Assembly (NCBI GenBank): GCA_040776805.1
Contig: JAXGZS010000003.1
Location: forward strand, 62,001-126,000
Reading direction: 5' to 3'
Source of the DNA: UBA7702 sp040776805
Lineage (GTDB): Bacteria > Bacillota > Dehalobacteriia > UBA7702
DNA: 64,000 bases
Every line of letters begins with the position of its first letter. Position 1 is the stretch's first letter. Positions 39,786-48,542 of this stretch are shown in pieces. The notes below the pieces were generated by a model. The model ran no database searches and had not been told where the DNA came from. It was given only the letters and a program-made list of their open reading frames with translations. The translations under genes were made by a program, and so were the position numbers.

Positions 39786-39903
39786 AAGTATCATCCTCTT
39801 TCCATGGTACAGTGAAGGAGCAGACTGCGGCGCCTTCCTTGTGGTTGGACGCGGTTAGCGTGGCTGCGAAAATTTCTCCGCTTCGGAAAAATTCCTTGCT
39901 TTT
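39754..39903 (-). pseudogene. C-terminal remnant of KdpD-like sensor kinase
   Basis: A 49-codon open stretch overlaps the start of the response-regulator gene. It reads SGEIFAATLTASNHKEGAA, then VCSFTVPWKEDDTYGRT. This matches the end of a histidine-kinase ATPase domain (usual form GGRIxAENxxxGGAxFxFTLP). A TAA precedes it at 39904 and no kinase sequence lies further upstream. The order kinase then regulator with overlap is normal, so most of the kinase gene was deleted. Confidence 0.55.
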
Positions 39904-39906
39904 TTA

Positions 39907-40215
39907 TAGTTTAACATGAATTGATGGTTGCTGTCATCAAGAAATCGTCAATATAATCGGACAATCTTGATGTTTTTTTGATTTTAAGGCCATATTTCTT
40001 TGCTGTATCTTAATGATAACTCATGATAGAATAAATAAGGTAAGGAAAAATGAGAGAAGGGGCGCCCTTCTTGATATCAGAATCTTCGACAGCGTGCTTA
40101 TCGCTACGGTTTTTTTTATCTGTTTTCTGTTTTAGAAAGAATTAGTAAAATAGAAACTTATGCATAGTTTTAATCCGGGCGGGATTTTAGTGGTAGACGA
40201 AAGGGGGAAGGTGAA
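39907..40215. other. Intergenic region without a gene
   Basis: About 310 bases. Only one clear hairpin is seen, AGAAGGG-GCG-CCCTTCT at 40055-40071, with no T-run. The rest is AT-rich and presumably carries the promoter of the DUF1538 operon. Confidence 0.6.
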
Positions 40216-41775
40216 ATAAAAAAGAATTTCAAACAAAAAATCAAAGAATCCGTTTACGCGGTGATTCCCATTGTGTTCATTGTCTTATTTCTTCATTTTA
40301 CCGTCACGCCGATGGAAAACGGCATGACCATACTGTTTCTTACATCGTCGATGTTTCTGATTTTGGGTATGGGACTGTTTACGTTAGGCGCCGATATCGC
40401 CATGGTACCCATGGGGGAAGCGGTGGGCGGCGCAATCAGCAAATCGAAAAAGATATGGCTGATCATCGTGGCGGCGTTCTTGATGGGACTGGCCATTACC
40501 GTAGCGGAACCGGATTTGACGATCCTTGCCCAGCAGGTACCGATGGTGCCCAACCGTACTCTGATTTATGCCGTCGGTTTTGGCGTCGGGTTCTTCCTTG
40601 TTGTCGCCTTACTCCGTATTGTTCTCGGCCTCTCTCTTCGGTTGCTGCTGGCCATTTCCTATTTGATCCTCGGCGTTCTTGCGTTTTTTATACCGTCGGA
40701 GGTGTTGTCTGTGGCTTTTGATTCCGGCGGCGTTACCACGGGGCCAGTAACGGTACCCTTCATGATCGCCTTGGGCGTCGGTGTCGCGTCGGTGCGTACC
40801 GGCCCCAACGCGGAAAACGATAGTTTCGGTATCGTGGCCTTATGTTCCGTAGGGCCCATCATCGCCGTACTTTTTCTCGGTCTATTTTTTGACATGTCCT
40901 CCAGCGGCGACACTTTTATGGTAACAGAAATCAATGGTGCGGCCTCGATTTTCCGGATCTATGGTGAAGGGCTGCTGCACCAGGCCAAAAACGTTGCCTT
41001 GGCTTTATCTCCCATTGTCGTCATATCCATGGTCTTCCAGATCTTTCTGCTGAAACTGCCAAAAATCAAAATGAAGCGCATCGGTTTCGGCCTCATCTAT
41101 ACTTATTTGGGTTTGGTGCTCTTTCTGACCAGCGTCAATGTGGGTTTTCTGCCGGTGGGCAACTTTCTCGGCAACGCTCTGGCCAGTTTAGACGCGGCCT
41201 GGAAACTATTGCTGCCGGCGATGGTCATGGGCTTTTTTGTGGTCGCTGCGGAACCGGCCATCCATGTTTTGAAGAAGCAGGTGGAAGAAATTACGGTAGG
41301 CGCGATTTCACAAAAAGCGCTTTTACTCAGTCTTTCCATTGGGGTTTCGATTTCTCTCGGTTTGGCCATGGTACGCGTTTTGACAGGATTGCCCGTCTGG
41401 TATATTTTGATCCCGGGGTATGGCCTGGCACTCCTGCTGACCTTGTTTGTGCCTAAAATATTCACGGCCATTGCCTTTGATTCCGGCGGCGTCGCTTCCG
41501 GCCCCATGACAGCCACTTTCCTGCTGCCGTTTTCCATCGGCGCTTGCGCCGCTTTGGGGGGTAATATCATCACCGACGCCTTCGGCCTTGTGGCCATGGT
41601 GGCTTTGACACCCCTCATTACGGTGCAGGTGTTGGGTTTGATTTATGTCTTGAAAACACGGCCTCATAAAAATGAGGAAACAGCGATGTTGTTTGACGGC
41701 GAAATCATCGAATTTGAGGTCGAAGACAATCGATCAGAACAATCAGAAACAGGGAGTGTGATTTGTCATGAGTGA
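40216..41775 (+). CDS. DUF1538 membrane protein (two-repeat transporter-like)
   Basis: About 519 residues with roughly 14 membrane segments. Two homologous halves each carry the DUF1538 signature: AFDSGGVTTGPVTVPFMIAL with FGIVALCSVGP near residue 165, and AFDSGGVASGPMTATFLLPF with DAFGLVAMVALTP near residue 425. The family is thought to be a transporter; substrate unknown. The conserved start KKNFKQKIKESVYAVIP lies upstream of the first GTG (40261). The only codon at the right distance from GGGGGAAGG is ATA 40216. Two P-II-like genes follow without gaps. Confidence 0.8.
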   Translation: MKKNFKQKIKESVYAVIPIVFIVLFLHFTVTPMENGMTILFLTSSMFLILGMGLFTLGADIAMVPMGEAVGGAISKSKKIWLIIVAAFLMGLAITVAEPDLTILAQQVPMVPNRTLIYAVGFGVGFFLVVALLRIVLGLSLRLLLAISYLILGVLAFFIPSEVLSVAFDSGGVTTGPVTVPFMIALGVGVASVRTGPNAENDSFGIVALCSVGPIIAVLFLGLFFDMSSSGDTFMVTEINGAASIFRIYGEGLLHQAKNVALALSPIVVISMVFQIFLLKLPKIKMKRIGFGLIYTYLGLVLFLTSVNVGFLPVGNFLGNALASLDAAWKLLLPAMVMGFFVVAAEPAIHVLKKQVEEITVGAISQKALLLSLSIGVSISLGLAMVRVLTGLPVWYILIPGYGLALLLTLFVPKIFTAIAFDSGGVASGPMTATFLLPFSIGACAALGGNIITDAFGLVAMVALTPLITVQVLGLIYVLKTRPHKNEETAMLFDGEIIEFEVEDNRSEQSETGSVICHE

Positions 41776-42109
41776 TCAGCGGCTGATTTTATTGATTACA
41801 ATCGTGAACAGGGGAAACGGAACCAAGGTGATGGAGCATTATAAAGAACAAGGCGTCTCTTTCCATGTGCTATCCCACGGTTACGGTTCCGCAGACTCCG
41901 AATTGCTGGAGATCTTAGGACTGGGTGAAACGGAAAAAGATGTGATTTTCAGCATCGGCAATGACGCGGAAATAGAAACCATTATGACCGATTGGAGAGA
42001 AAATAAAAAAATTCAGGAGCAGGGAAAGGGCATTGCTTTTACGGTGCCGCTGTCTGCCATTGTTGGCCAACAGGTTCTTTCCTATCTTGCCGAAAGGGCG
42101 GTGCAATAA
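41768..42109 (+). CDS. P-II-like signalling protein 1
   Basis: 113 residues. Short beta-alpha-beta pattern (RLILLITIVNRGNGTKVMEHY, ELLEILGLGETEKDVIFSIG, GIAFTVPLSAIVG) of the P-II/PII-like superfamily, here without the classic uridylylated Tyr of GlnB. Its start overlaps the DUF1538 gene by 8 bases, suggesting it gates or senses for that transporter, as GlnK does for AmtB. The ligand is unknown. Confidence 0.75.
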   Translation: MSDQRLILLITIVNRGNGTKVMEHYKEQGVSFHVLSHGYGSADSELLEILGLGETEKDVIFSIGNDAEIETIMTDWRENKKIQEQGKGIAFTVPLSAIVGQQVLSYLAERAVQ

Positions 42110-42430
42110 ATGACAGAAAAACAGTGCGGAGCATTGATTATTACAATCGTGAACAGAGGTTTTTCCGAAGAAGTTGTGGAAGCGTCGAAGGAGGCGGGGG
42201 CCGGCGGCGGTACGATTGTTCACGGTCTCGGTTCCGGCAGCGCCGCCGACGCCAAAATGTTTGGTGTCGCCATCATGCCGGAAAAAGATATTGTGCTCAC
42301 CGTTGTCGCGGAAGAAAAAAAGCATGGTGTGATGAAGGCGATTCATGAAAAAGTTGGTCTCAACGAAAAAGGGAAGGGCATTGTCTTTTCCCTTCCCGTC
42401 AATGATGTGGTGGGTACGAAGAACCTTTAA
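42110..42430 (+). CDS. P-II-like signalling protein 2
   Basis: 106 residues, directly abutting the first P-II gene. It has the same fold pattern with a T-loop-like GAGGGTIVHGLGSGSAADAK and the IITIVNRGFSEEVVEASKEAG start. The pair probably forms homo- or hetero-trimers that report a small ligand to the DUF1538 protein. Tandem arrangement and coupling are seen; the regulatory link is inferred. Confidence 0.78.
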   Translation: MTEKQCGALIITIVNRGFSEEVVEASKEAGAGGGTIVHGLGSGSAADAKMFGVAIMPEKDIVLTVVAEEKKHGVMKAIHEKVGLNEKGKGIVFSLPVNDVVGTKNL

Positions 42431-42492
42431 CAACCTCTTATGCCAAAAAGAGAGGGTATCCCTGCGGGATACGAAAGGTGGATGAGATCGTT

Positions 42493-42728
42493 ACAGGCTG
42501 GATTTACTTTTTGTAGCATTGAAAATGCCCCAAAAAGTATAAACTTCGTGCCAAGCATCATACGGAAGTTGGACTGGGCAGTGATAGGCTGGATTACCTT
42601 TTGCAAGCGCTGCGCGCAGGCAAAAGCATAAACTTCGGGCCAAGCGTCATGCTGTAGGTGGATGTTGCATTTACAGGCTGGATTCACTTTTTGTGGCATT
42701 TTTAATGCCACAAAAAGTATAAACTTCG
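42493..42728. repeat. Three tandem intergenic stem-loop repeats
   Basis: Units at 42493-42548, 42584-42637 and 42673-42728 share GGCTGGATT and TAAACTTCG flanking a variable stem-loop (for example CACTTTTTGTGGCAT pairing with ATGCCACAAAAAGT). Spacers also share GCCAAGC-TCAT. Period is about 90 bases. Stem changes are compensated between copies, so structure is preserved. They resemble dispersed bacterial intergenic repeats. A small hairpin GTATCCC-TGC-GGGATAC precedes them at 42456. Confidence 0.75.
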
Positions 42729-42747
42729 AATCCTTCCTAGTATCCAA

Positions 42748-42793
42748 TGCCAAATGAAGAGGGCGTCCTTTAGGACGCCCTCTTCATTTGGCA
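42748..42793. terminator. Bidirectional terminator, perfect 21-bp palindrome
   Basis: TGCCAAATGAAGAGGGCGTCC, loop TTTA, then its exact complement. It overlaps the CCA end of tRNA-Gln and would end leftward tRNA transcripts; TTCATTT follows the GC core on both strands. Confidence 0.75.
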
Positions 42794-42863
42794 GGGGAGG
42801 CTGGATTCGAACCAGCGAATCACGGACCCAGAAACCGTTGCCTTGCCGCTTGGCCACACCCCT
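42789..42863 (-). tRNA. tRNA-Gln(CTG)
   Basis: 75 bases with encoded CCA. D arm TGGCCAAGCGGCAAGGCA, anticodon loop TTCTGGG giving CTG, T arm GCTGG TTCGAAT CCAGC. The acceptor has one T.T mismatch and the anticodon stem ends in T.T; otherwise it is a standard tRNA-Gln. Confidence 0.85.
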
Positions 42864-42891
42864 ATGAAAATATATCATTTTCAGAAAACTC

Positions 42892-42968
42892 TGGTCGGGA
42901 CGACAGGATTTGAACCTGCGGCCTCCTGATCCCAAATCAGGTGCGCTACCAAGCTGCGCTACGTCCCG
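42892..42968 (-). tRNA. tRNA-Pro(TGG)
   Basis: 77 bases with encoded CCA. Acceptor CGGGACG/CGTCCCG, D arm with GCTTGGTAGC, anticodon arm CCTGA-TTTGGGA-TCAGG (anticodon TGG) and T arm GCAGG TTCAAAT CCTGT. It is separated by 28 bases from tRNA-Gln. Confidence 0.95.
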
Positions 42969-43327
42969 CAGTCCCGTGCTCTTTAGTATAACAAAACGCT
43001 TTTTTCTTGTCAATAGTTGAAATGAAATTCGGTGAAATTGCAATCAAAGGCGGCATAAAATTAAAATTGCCTATGAATTTTTTTGCGTATAAAACAAAAA
43101 ATATAAGAAATTTAAAAAATCAGTATTTTTTTTGGTCGTGGAAAACGCACTTTCCCGACATCTAAAAATGTCCTTATAGTGGTACTTTTATTCATTTTGG
43201 AGAAGAAAAAGACGAACTCAACAACAAAGTAAACAGAAAACAACAAATTTCCCTATATAATTTTTACCCTGAAACCTATAATAAGCTTAGTGAGGAATGT
43301 GTACTGAGAGCAAAGGAGGCTCATCAT
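42969..43327 (+). promoter_or_regulatory. Upstream region of the acs operon
   Basis: About 360 AT-rich bases without a gene. TATAAT-like boxes occur at about 43254 (TATATAAT) and 43277-43282, but neither has a good -35 box. AAGGAGG precedes cooC. Regulation may therefore need an activator; no clear operator was recognised. Confidence 0.35.
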
Positions 43328-44104
43328 ATGAAATTTGCCGTTTCAGGAAAAGGCGGCGTAGGTAAGACGACATTATCCGCGAACCTTGCGTTCCAAATGC
43401 GTGATAAAGGATATCAGGTATTTGCGATTGATGCCGATCCGGATCTTAGCCTTGGTACCGTTTTGGGTTTAAGCGAAGAAGAAATTCTTAAACTGAAACC
43501 CATTGTTGAAATGCGTGAAATGATTGTTGAACGAACCCAGGGCGACGGCGCGATGTACGTCATTAACCCTGAGGTTGATGATATTTGGCAGAAGTTCTCC
43601 ATTGAGGTGAACGGCATTCGTTTCCTGAAAATGGGGGCCATTAAAACAGGAGGCAGCTCCTGCTATTGTTTGGAAAACACCTTTTTGAATTCCCTTGTAA
43701 ATTCCATTGTAATCAAAACGAAAGAAGCTGTTTTGCTTGACATGGGCGCGGGGATTGAGCACTTGACCCGAGGTACGTCAAGGGGTGTGGATTGTATTAT
43801 TATCGTCGTGGAACCTTCCGTGGTCAGCACGGATACGGCGAAAGTTACCAAAAAGCTCGCGGAAGATATTGGCATAAAGAACATCTTTTATGTGGGCAAT
43901 AAGATCCGCAGTGAAAAGGAAATAGGGTTTCTGAAAACGAGAGTACCCGCCGATAAGATTTTAGGGTGCATCAGCTATAACGACTATCTTTTGGATCAGG
44001 CCATGGGGCTTGCGGAAGATGACGGTGGGGCTGGAAAAGAAAAGTTTGATGCGGAAATCGCCGTGATTTTAAAGAGCATCGAAGATAGATTTGGCGGCGC
44101 GTAA
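43328..44104 (+). CDS. cooC: CODH nickel-insertion ATPase CooC
   Basis: 258 residues. Deviant Walker A with signature Lys (GKGGVGKTT at residues 8-16), AIDADPDLSLG, the dimer Cys-x-Cys in SSCYCLEN and the switch/Walker B region VLLDMGAGIEHLTRG. CooC uses ATP to help place nickel in the C-cluster of CO dehydrogenase. First gene of the operon, immediately before its client acsA. AAGGAGG precedes the ATG. Confidence 0.93.
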   Translation: MKFAVSGKGGVGKTTLSANLAFQMRDKGYQVFAIDADPDLSLGTVLGLSEEEILKLKPIVEMREMIVERTQGDGAMYVINPEVDDIWQKFSIEVNGIRFLKMGAIKTGGSSCYCLENTFLNSLVNSIVIKTKEAVLLDMGAGIEHLTRGTSRGVDCIIIVVEPSVVSTDTAKVTKKLAEDIGIKNIFYVGNKIRSEKEIGFLKTRVPADKILGCISYNDYLLDQAMGLAEDDGGAGKEKFDAEIAVILKSIEDRFGGA

Positions 44105-44194
44105 GCCGCAATTTGTAGGGAGATGTGAATTCTCCCTTCTTAGCGTGACAAAAATTAAATTTAATAAAAATAATATTTACCAAGGAGGTAAACC

Positions 44195-46222
44195 ATGCCT
44201 AGATTCAGAGATACGGAACTAAAACTAAGCCCTTCAGTACCTCGTAAGGAACGGGTAAAAGATCCGAAGAACATCATGCGTTCCGTGGATCCCGCAGCAT
44301 TGGATATGCTGGCAAAGTACAAAGACTCCGGCATCATAACCGGTTTCCAGCGTTATGCTGCCCAACAGCCCCAGTGCGCCTTTGGTTATGAAGGTGTCTG
44401 CTGTAAAATTTGCATCCAGGGTCCCTGTCGTGTGAAAGGCCTTGAAGGCGAAAAAAGTAAAGGGATTTGCGGCGCTCATGATTACACCATTGTCGCCCGC
44501 AACATCGCGAGACTTGCCGCCGGCGGCGCTTCCGCCCACTCCGACCACGGCCGTGAAATCGTTTACACGCTGTTAGCCGCTTCCCGTGGTGAAACCGGAG
44601 ACTATAAAGTAAAAGACGATGCAAAGCTGCGCGCCGTCGCCGCCAATGTCGGCATCAGCGCTGAAGGCAAGGATACCAACGCCCTGGCCGAAGAAGTTGC
44701 CCTGGCCGCCTTAAACGACTTTGGTAACATCACTTCCGAACCCTGTCGTTGGCTGACTTCTTACATCACCGATGGTAGAAAAACGAAATTTGATGAGTGC
44801 GAAGTCGCACCTACTTCCATTGACCGTTCCGTCGTCAGCATGCTGCATCAGACTCATATGGGCGTCGACGCAGATCCCGTTAACATCATTTTCGGCGCTT
44901 TGAAAACATCTTTGGCTGACTACGTTGGTATGCATATTTCCACCGACGTATCCGACATCCTTCTCGGTACGCCGGAGCCTTGTACCACCGAAGCGAACCT
45001 CGGCGTCATCAAAGCCGATAAAGTGAACATCATTCTCCACGGCCACAATCCGCTCTTAAGCCAGACCGTTGTGGATGTCGCCGCTGAAATGGCGGATGAA
45101 GCCGAAGCGGCGGGGGCTGCCGGGATTCAACTTTCCGGGATCTGCTGCACCGGTAACGAAGTTCTGATGCGTTCCGGTGTTCCCATTGCCACCAACTTCT
45201 CCTCCCAGGAATTGGCGATCATGACCGGCGCCGCCGACTTGATGGTTGTCGACGTTCAGTGCATCATGCCCAGCATTCGCGCGGTTGCCGAATGTTTCAA
45301 CACCACCATCGTGACGACCATGGGCATCTCCAAGATTCCCGGTTCCGAACACATCGCTTTTGACGAAGAACATGCCATTGAAAGCGCTCAGAAAATCGTT
45401 CGCATGGCCATTGAAGCCTTCAAAAAGAGACAGGGGAAAGAAGTTTATATTCCTCAAGTTAAGAGTAAGGTTGTCGCCGGTTTCAGCCTGGAAGCCATGC
45501 TGGATCTCTTCGGCGCTCTGAATGCCGAAGCTCCTATGCAGGCCTTGATTGACGAAATCAACGATGGCAGAATCAAAGGTGTGGCGATGTTCGCTGGCTG
45601 CAACAATTTGGAATCCCTGCACGACCAAAACCATTTGGAAATCGTAGCCAAATTGTTAAAGGAAAATGTCTTTGTGATTGCCACCGGCTGTGCCGCTCAG
45701 GCTATGGCCAAAGCCGGCTTCATGGATCCCGCCCAGGTGGACAAACACTGCGGCGAAAACCTGGCTGCTTTCATCCATAAACTGGAAGCAGGTAGCAAAG
45801 ATAAACTCTCCGACGGTTTGCCCCCCGCTTTCCATATGGGCTCCTGCGTGGATAATTCCCGTTGCCATGACTTCCTCACCACGATGGCCAAAACCATGGG
45901 TGTGGATACTCCCAAAGTTCCTTTTGTTGCCACGGCTCCTGAAGCAATGAGTGAAAAAGCGATTTCCATCGGCAGCGGCCTTGTTGCCATGGGTGTTCCC
46001 ACCCATGTCGGCACCATGCCTCCGATCGAAGGCAGCCCCTGCGTTTATGATATCGCCTGCCGCATCGCCTCCGACGTTTATGGCGGTTACTTCATTTTCG
46101 AAACCGACTATGAAGAAGCCGTTCAAAAACTACTCGCCGCTTTGGATTACCGCACCTGGAAATTAGGCGTTCATAAAGCGACTGCTGAAAAATATGAAGC
46201 GCCTTTGAGCAGGAATTATTGA
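44195..46222 (+). CDS. acsA: CO dehydrogenase catalytic subunit of CODH/ACS
   Basis: 675 residues, the size of the Moorella alpha-partner subunit. D-cluster Cys61 and Cys69, B-cluster Cys70, 73, 78 and 92 (CCKICIQGPC, then ICGAHD) are in place. C-cluster ligands occur in HGHNPLLSQ, GICCTGNEVLMR, VDVQCIMP, FAGCNNLE, ATGCAAQA and GSCVDNSRC. It reduces CO2 to CO, which travels through a tunnel to AcsB. It is followed 24 bases later by acsB. Confidence 0.97.
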   Translation: MPRFRDTELKLSPSVPRKERVKDPKNIMRSVDPAALDMLAKYKDSGIITGFQRYAAQQPQCAFGYEGVCCKICIQGPCRVKGLEGEKSKGICGAHDYTIVARNIARLAAGGASAHSDHGREIVYTLLAASRGETGDYKVKDDAKLRAVAANVGISAEGKDTNALAEEVALAALNDFGNITSEPCRWLTSYITDGRKTKFDECEVAPTSIDRSVVSMLHQTHMGVDADPVNIIFGALKTSLADYVGMHISTDVSDILLGTPEPCTTEANLGVIKADKVNIILHGHNPLLSQTVVDVAAEMADEAEAAGAAGIQLSGICCTGNEVLMRSGVPIATNFSSQELAIMTGAADLMVVDVQCIMPSIRAVAECFNTTIVTTMGISKIPGSEHIAFDEEHAIESAQKIVRMAIEAFKKRQGKEVYIPQVKSKVVAGFSLEAMLDLFGALNAEAPMQALIDEINDGRIKGVAMFAGCNNLESLHDQNHLEIVAKLLKENVFVIATGCAAQAMAKAGFMDPAQVDKHCGENLAAFIHKLEAGSKDKLSDGLPPAFHMGSCVDNSRCHDFLTTMAKTMGVDTPKVPFVATAPEAMSEKAISIGSGLVAMGVPTHVGTMPPIEGSPCVYDIACRIASDVYGGYFIFETDYEEAVQKLLAALDYRTWKLGVHKATAEKYEAPLSRNY

Positions 46223-46246
46223 TAAGGGACGAAAGGAGGAAATGTT

Positions 46247-48430
46247 ATGTCTTTTAATGAAATTTATAACGGTGTAGTTGAAGAAGGAAAAGAGCCGAAA
46301 AAGCTTTTTAAGCAAGCACAGGAAGGCGCCATCATTGCCACCAGTTATGCTGAAATTCTTTTAACGAAAGCACTTAAAAAATACGGTGCGGATCAGGAAG
46401 TGAAATATCCTGACACCGCTTACTATCTCCCTGTGATCAGCTGCTTAAGCGGTGATAAAGTTACCACTTTGGGTCAGCTGCCCGCGATTTTGAACAAAAA
46501 ACGCGCTCAGATCTTTGAACCTTTGACTCTTGATAACGCCCTGCTCGCCGGTGAAGCAACCTTATTCGCCGCCGAAATTATCGAAGTGTTGAAGTACATT
46601 GAAACGGATAAACCCTACGAAGAACCGTGGCTCGGTTTCATCGGCGACCCCGTGGTTCGTAAATATGGGATCAAGATGGTTGACTGGACCATCCCCGGTG
46701 AAGCGGTCATTTTGGGCCGTGCCAAAGACTCCAAATCCGCTGCTAAAATCGTAGCGAAATTGATGGGACAAGGGATGATGCTCTTCCTCAGCGATGAAAT
46801 CATCGAACAGCTAATGGAAGAAAACGTCAAACTCGGTCTCGACTATATCGCTTATCCTCTCGGTAACTTCACCCAGGTGGTTCATGCCGCCAACTACGCG
46901 CTCCGCGCCGGCATGATGTTTGGGAATATCACCCCCGGTGATACCGAAGCCCAAAGAGATTACCAGAGAAGAAGAATCATGGCTTTCGTCATCCACCTCG
47001 GCGAAAGAGACCAAGTGAAGACTGCCGCCGAATTCGGCTGCATCTATGTGGGCTTCCCCGTGGTCACCGACCAGATTCTTGAAGAAGATGAAACCTTGAA
47101 GGATTGGTACGTTTCTGAACCCGACTACGATAAGATCGTCGCCCTCGCCATGGAAATCCGCGGCGTGAAACTGACCAACATTGAAATTGATATTCCCATC
47201 AACCAAGGTCCCGCTTTTGAAGGTGAAACGATCCGCAAAGGCGATATGTACTATGAAATGGGGAACAATAAGTCCGAAGCTTTCGAACTCGTACGCATGG
47301 TTGACGCCGATCATATCGAAGATGGTAAAATCACCGTAATCGGTCCGGAAACCAACGAATTCAACGAAGGCGACAAGATTGACATTGGTATCGTCATCGA
47401 CATCTACGGCCGCAAAATGCAGGAAGATTTTGAAGGCGTGCTGGAACGCCGCGTTCACTACTTCATCAACTACGGCGAAGGTCTCTGGCATGTGAACCAG
47501 CGTGATACCGTCTGGATGCGCATCAGTAAAGACGCCATTGCCAAAGGCTTCCGCTTCAAAGATTACGGCGAAATCCTCATCGCTAAATTCAAACAGGAAT
47601 ACTCCGCCATTGTCGACCGTGTACAGGTGACCATTTACACCGACAAAGAAGAAGTTTCCAAAATGCATAAAGTGGCCAAGGAAATCTACACCCAGCGCGA
47701 TAACCGCCTGAAAGAACTGAGAGACGAAAAAGTCGACATCTTCTACAGCTGCCTGCTTTGTCAGTCTTTCGCACCGAACCACGTTTGCGTTTTGACCCCG
47801 GAACATGTCGGTCTCTGCGGCGCTGTTTCCTGGCTTGACGCCAAAGCCGCTTACGAAATCGATCCCAACGGCGCCAACCAGCCCGTGGAAAAAGGCGAAG
47901 CCATCGATGAAGAAAAGGGTATGTGGCAGACGTGTAACGATTACTTCTACAAAGAATCCCATCAGTCGGTGGAAAGAGTCAACCTCTACACCATGATGGA
48001 TTGCCCCGCGACTTCCTGCGGTTGCTTTGAAGCGATTATGTCCGTGCTCTTTGAGTGCAACGGCATTATGCTCGCCACCCGTAACCATACCGGCATGACG
48101 CCCTGCGGCATGACCTTCTCCACCTTGGCCGGCTCCTGCGGCGGCGGCGTACAGACCCCGGGCTTCCTGGGTATCGGTCGTTCCTACCTGCTCTCCGGCA
48201 AATTCATCCCCGCCGACGGCGGCCGTGCCAGAATCGTCTGGATGCCCACCGAACTGAAGGATGAAATCCGCGACGAGTTCAACGCAGCCTGCGAAGAAGA
48301 AGGTCTCGGCCCGAACTTCATCGATAAGATTGCCGATGAAACCGTCGGTACCACCACCGATGAAATCCTGCCCTGGCTCGAAGAACAAGGTCATCCCGCC
48401 CTTACGATGCCCGACATTATGGGTGAGTAA
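46247..48430 (+). CDS. acsB: Acetyl-CoA synthase beta subunit
   Basis: 727 residues. The A-cluster [4Fe-4S] ligands follow C-x2-C-x8-C-x9-C (SCLLCQS to VGLCG), and the distal nickel is held by the Cys-Gly-Cys in TSCGCFE. An N-terminal CODH-docking domain is full length. It joins CO, the methyl group from AcsCD and CoA into acetyl-CoA. GAAAGGAGGAAATGTT precedes the ATG. Housekeeping-type GC-rich codon use makes the antisense strand look open but that is not a gene. Confidence 0.97.
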   Translation: MSFNEIYNGVVEEGKEPKKLFKQAQEGAIIATSYAEILLTKALKKYGADQEVKYPDTAYYLPVISCLSGDKVTTLGQLPAILNKKRAQIFEPLTLDNALLAGEATLFAAEIIEVLKYIETDKPYEEPWLGFIGDPVVRKYGIKMVDWTIPGEAVILGRAKDSKSAAKIVAKLMGQGMMLFLSDEIIEQLMEENVKLGLDYIAYPLGNFTQVVHAANYALRAGMMFGNITPGDTEAQRDYQRRRIMAFVIHLGERDQVKTAAEFGCIYVGFPVVTDQILEEDETLKDWYVSEPDYDKIVALAMEIRGVKLTNIEIDIPINQGPAFEGETIRKGDMYYEMGNNKSEAFELVRMVDADHIEDGKITVIGPETNEFNEGDKIDIGIVIDIYGRKMQEDFEGVLERRVHYFINYGEGLWHVNQRDTVWMRISKDAIAKGFRFKDYGEILIAKFKQEYSAIVDRVQVTIYTDKEEVSKMHKVAKEIYTQRDNRLKELRDEKVDIFYSCLLCQSFAPNHVCVLTPEHVGLCGAVSWLDAKAAYEIDPNGANQPVEKGEAIDEEKGMWQTCNDYFYKESHQSVERVNLYTMMDCPATSCGCFEAIMSVLFECNGIMLATRNHTGMTPCGMTFSTLAGSCGGGVQTPGFLGIGRSYLLSGKFIPADGGRARIVWMPTELKDEIRDEFNAACEEEGLGPNFIDKIADETVGTTTDEILPWLEEQGHPALTMPDIMGE

Positions 48431-48459
48431 AAGCAAGACAACTTAATTTTTGTTCCCAG

Positions 48460-48504
48460 CTCAGACGAGTACGTAGACGATTACGTTTCACGTACTCGTC
48501 TGAG
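48460..48504 (+). other. 15-bp hairpin between acsB and acsC
   Basis: CTCAGACGAGTACGT pairs perfectly with 48490-48504 across a 15-base loop. There is no T-run, so it is not a standard terminator. It could be an mRNA processing or stability element separating acsA-acsB from the downstream genes. Confidence 0.6.
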
Positions 48505-48542
48505 AATGATAAAAACAATTTTTGAAAGGAGTTGTGTATAGA

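Noticed and set aside
42427..42753. Leftward 108-codon frame over the stem-loop repeats
   Set aside because: It only translates the repeated DNA (KVNPAC twice). No ribosome site or family is evident.
46811..48436. 541-codon open frame antisense to acsB (and similar long antisense frames over acsA, acsC and fumA)
   Set aside because: The sense genes are unmistakable. Their GC-biased third positions keep the opposite strand free of stops; the antisense products are His/Phe/Val-rich with no domain and no ribosome sites.
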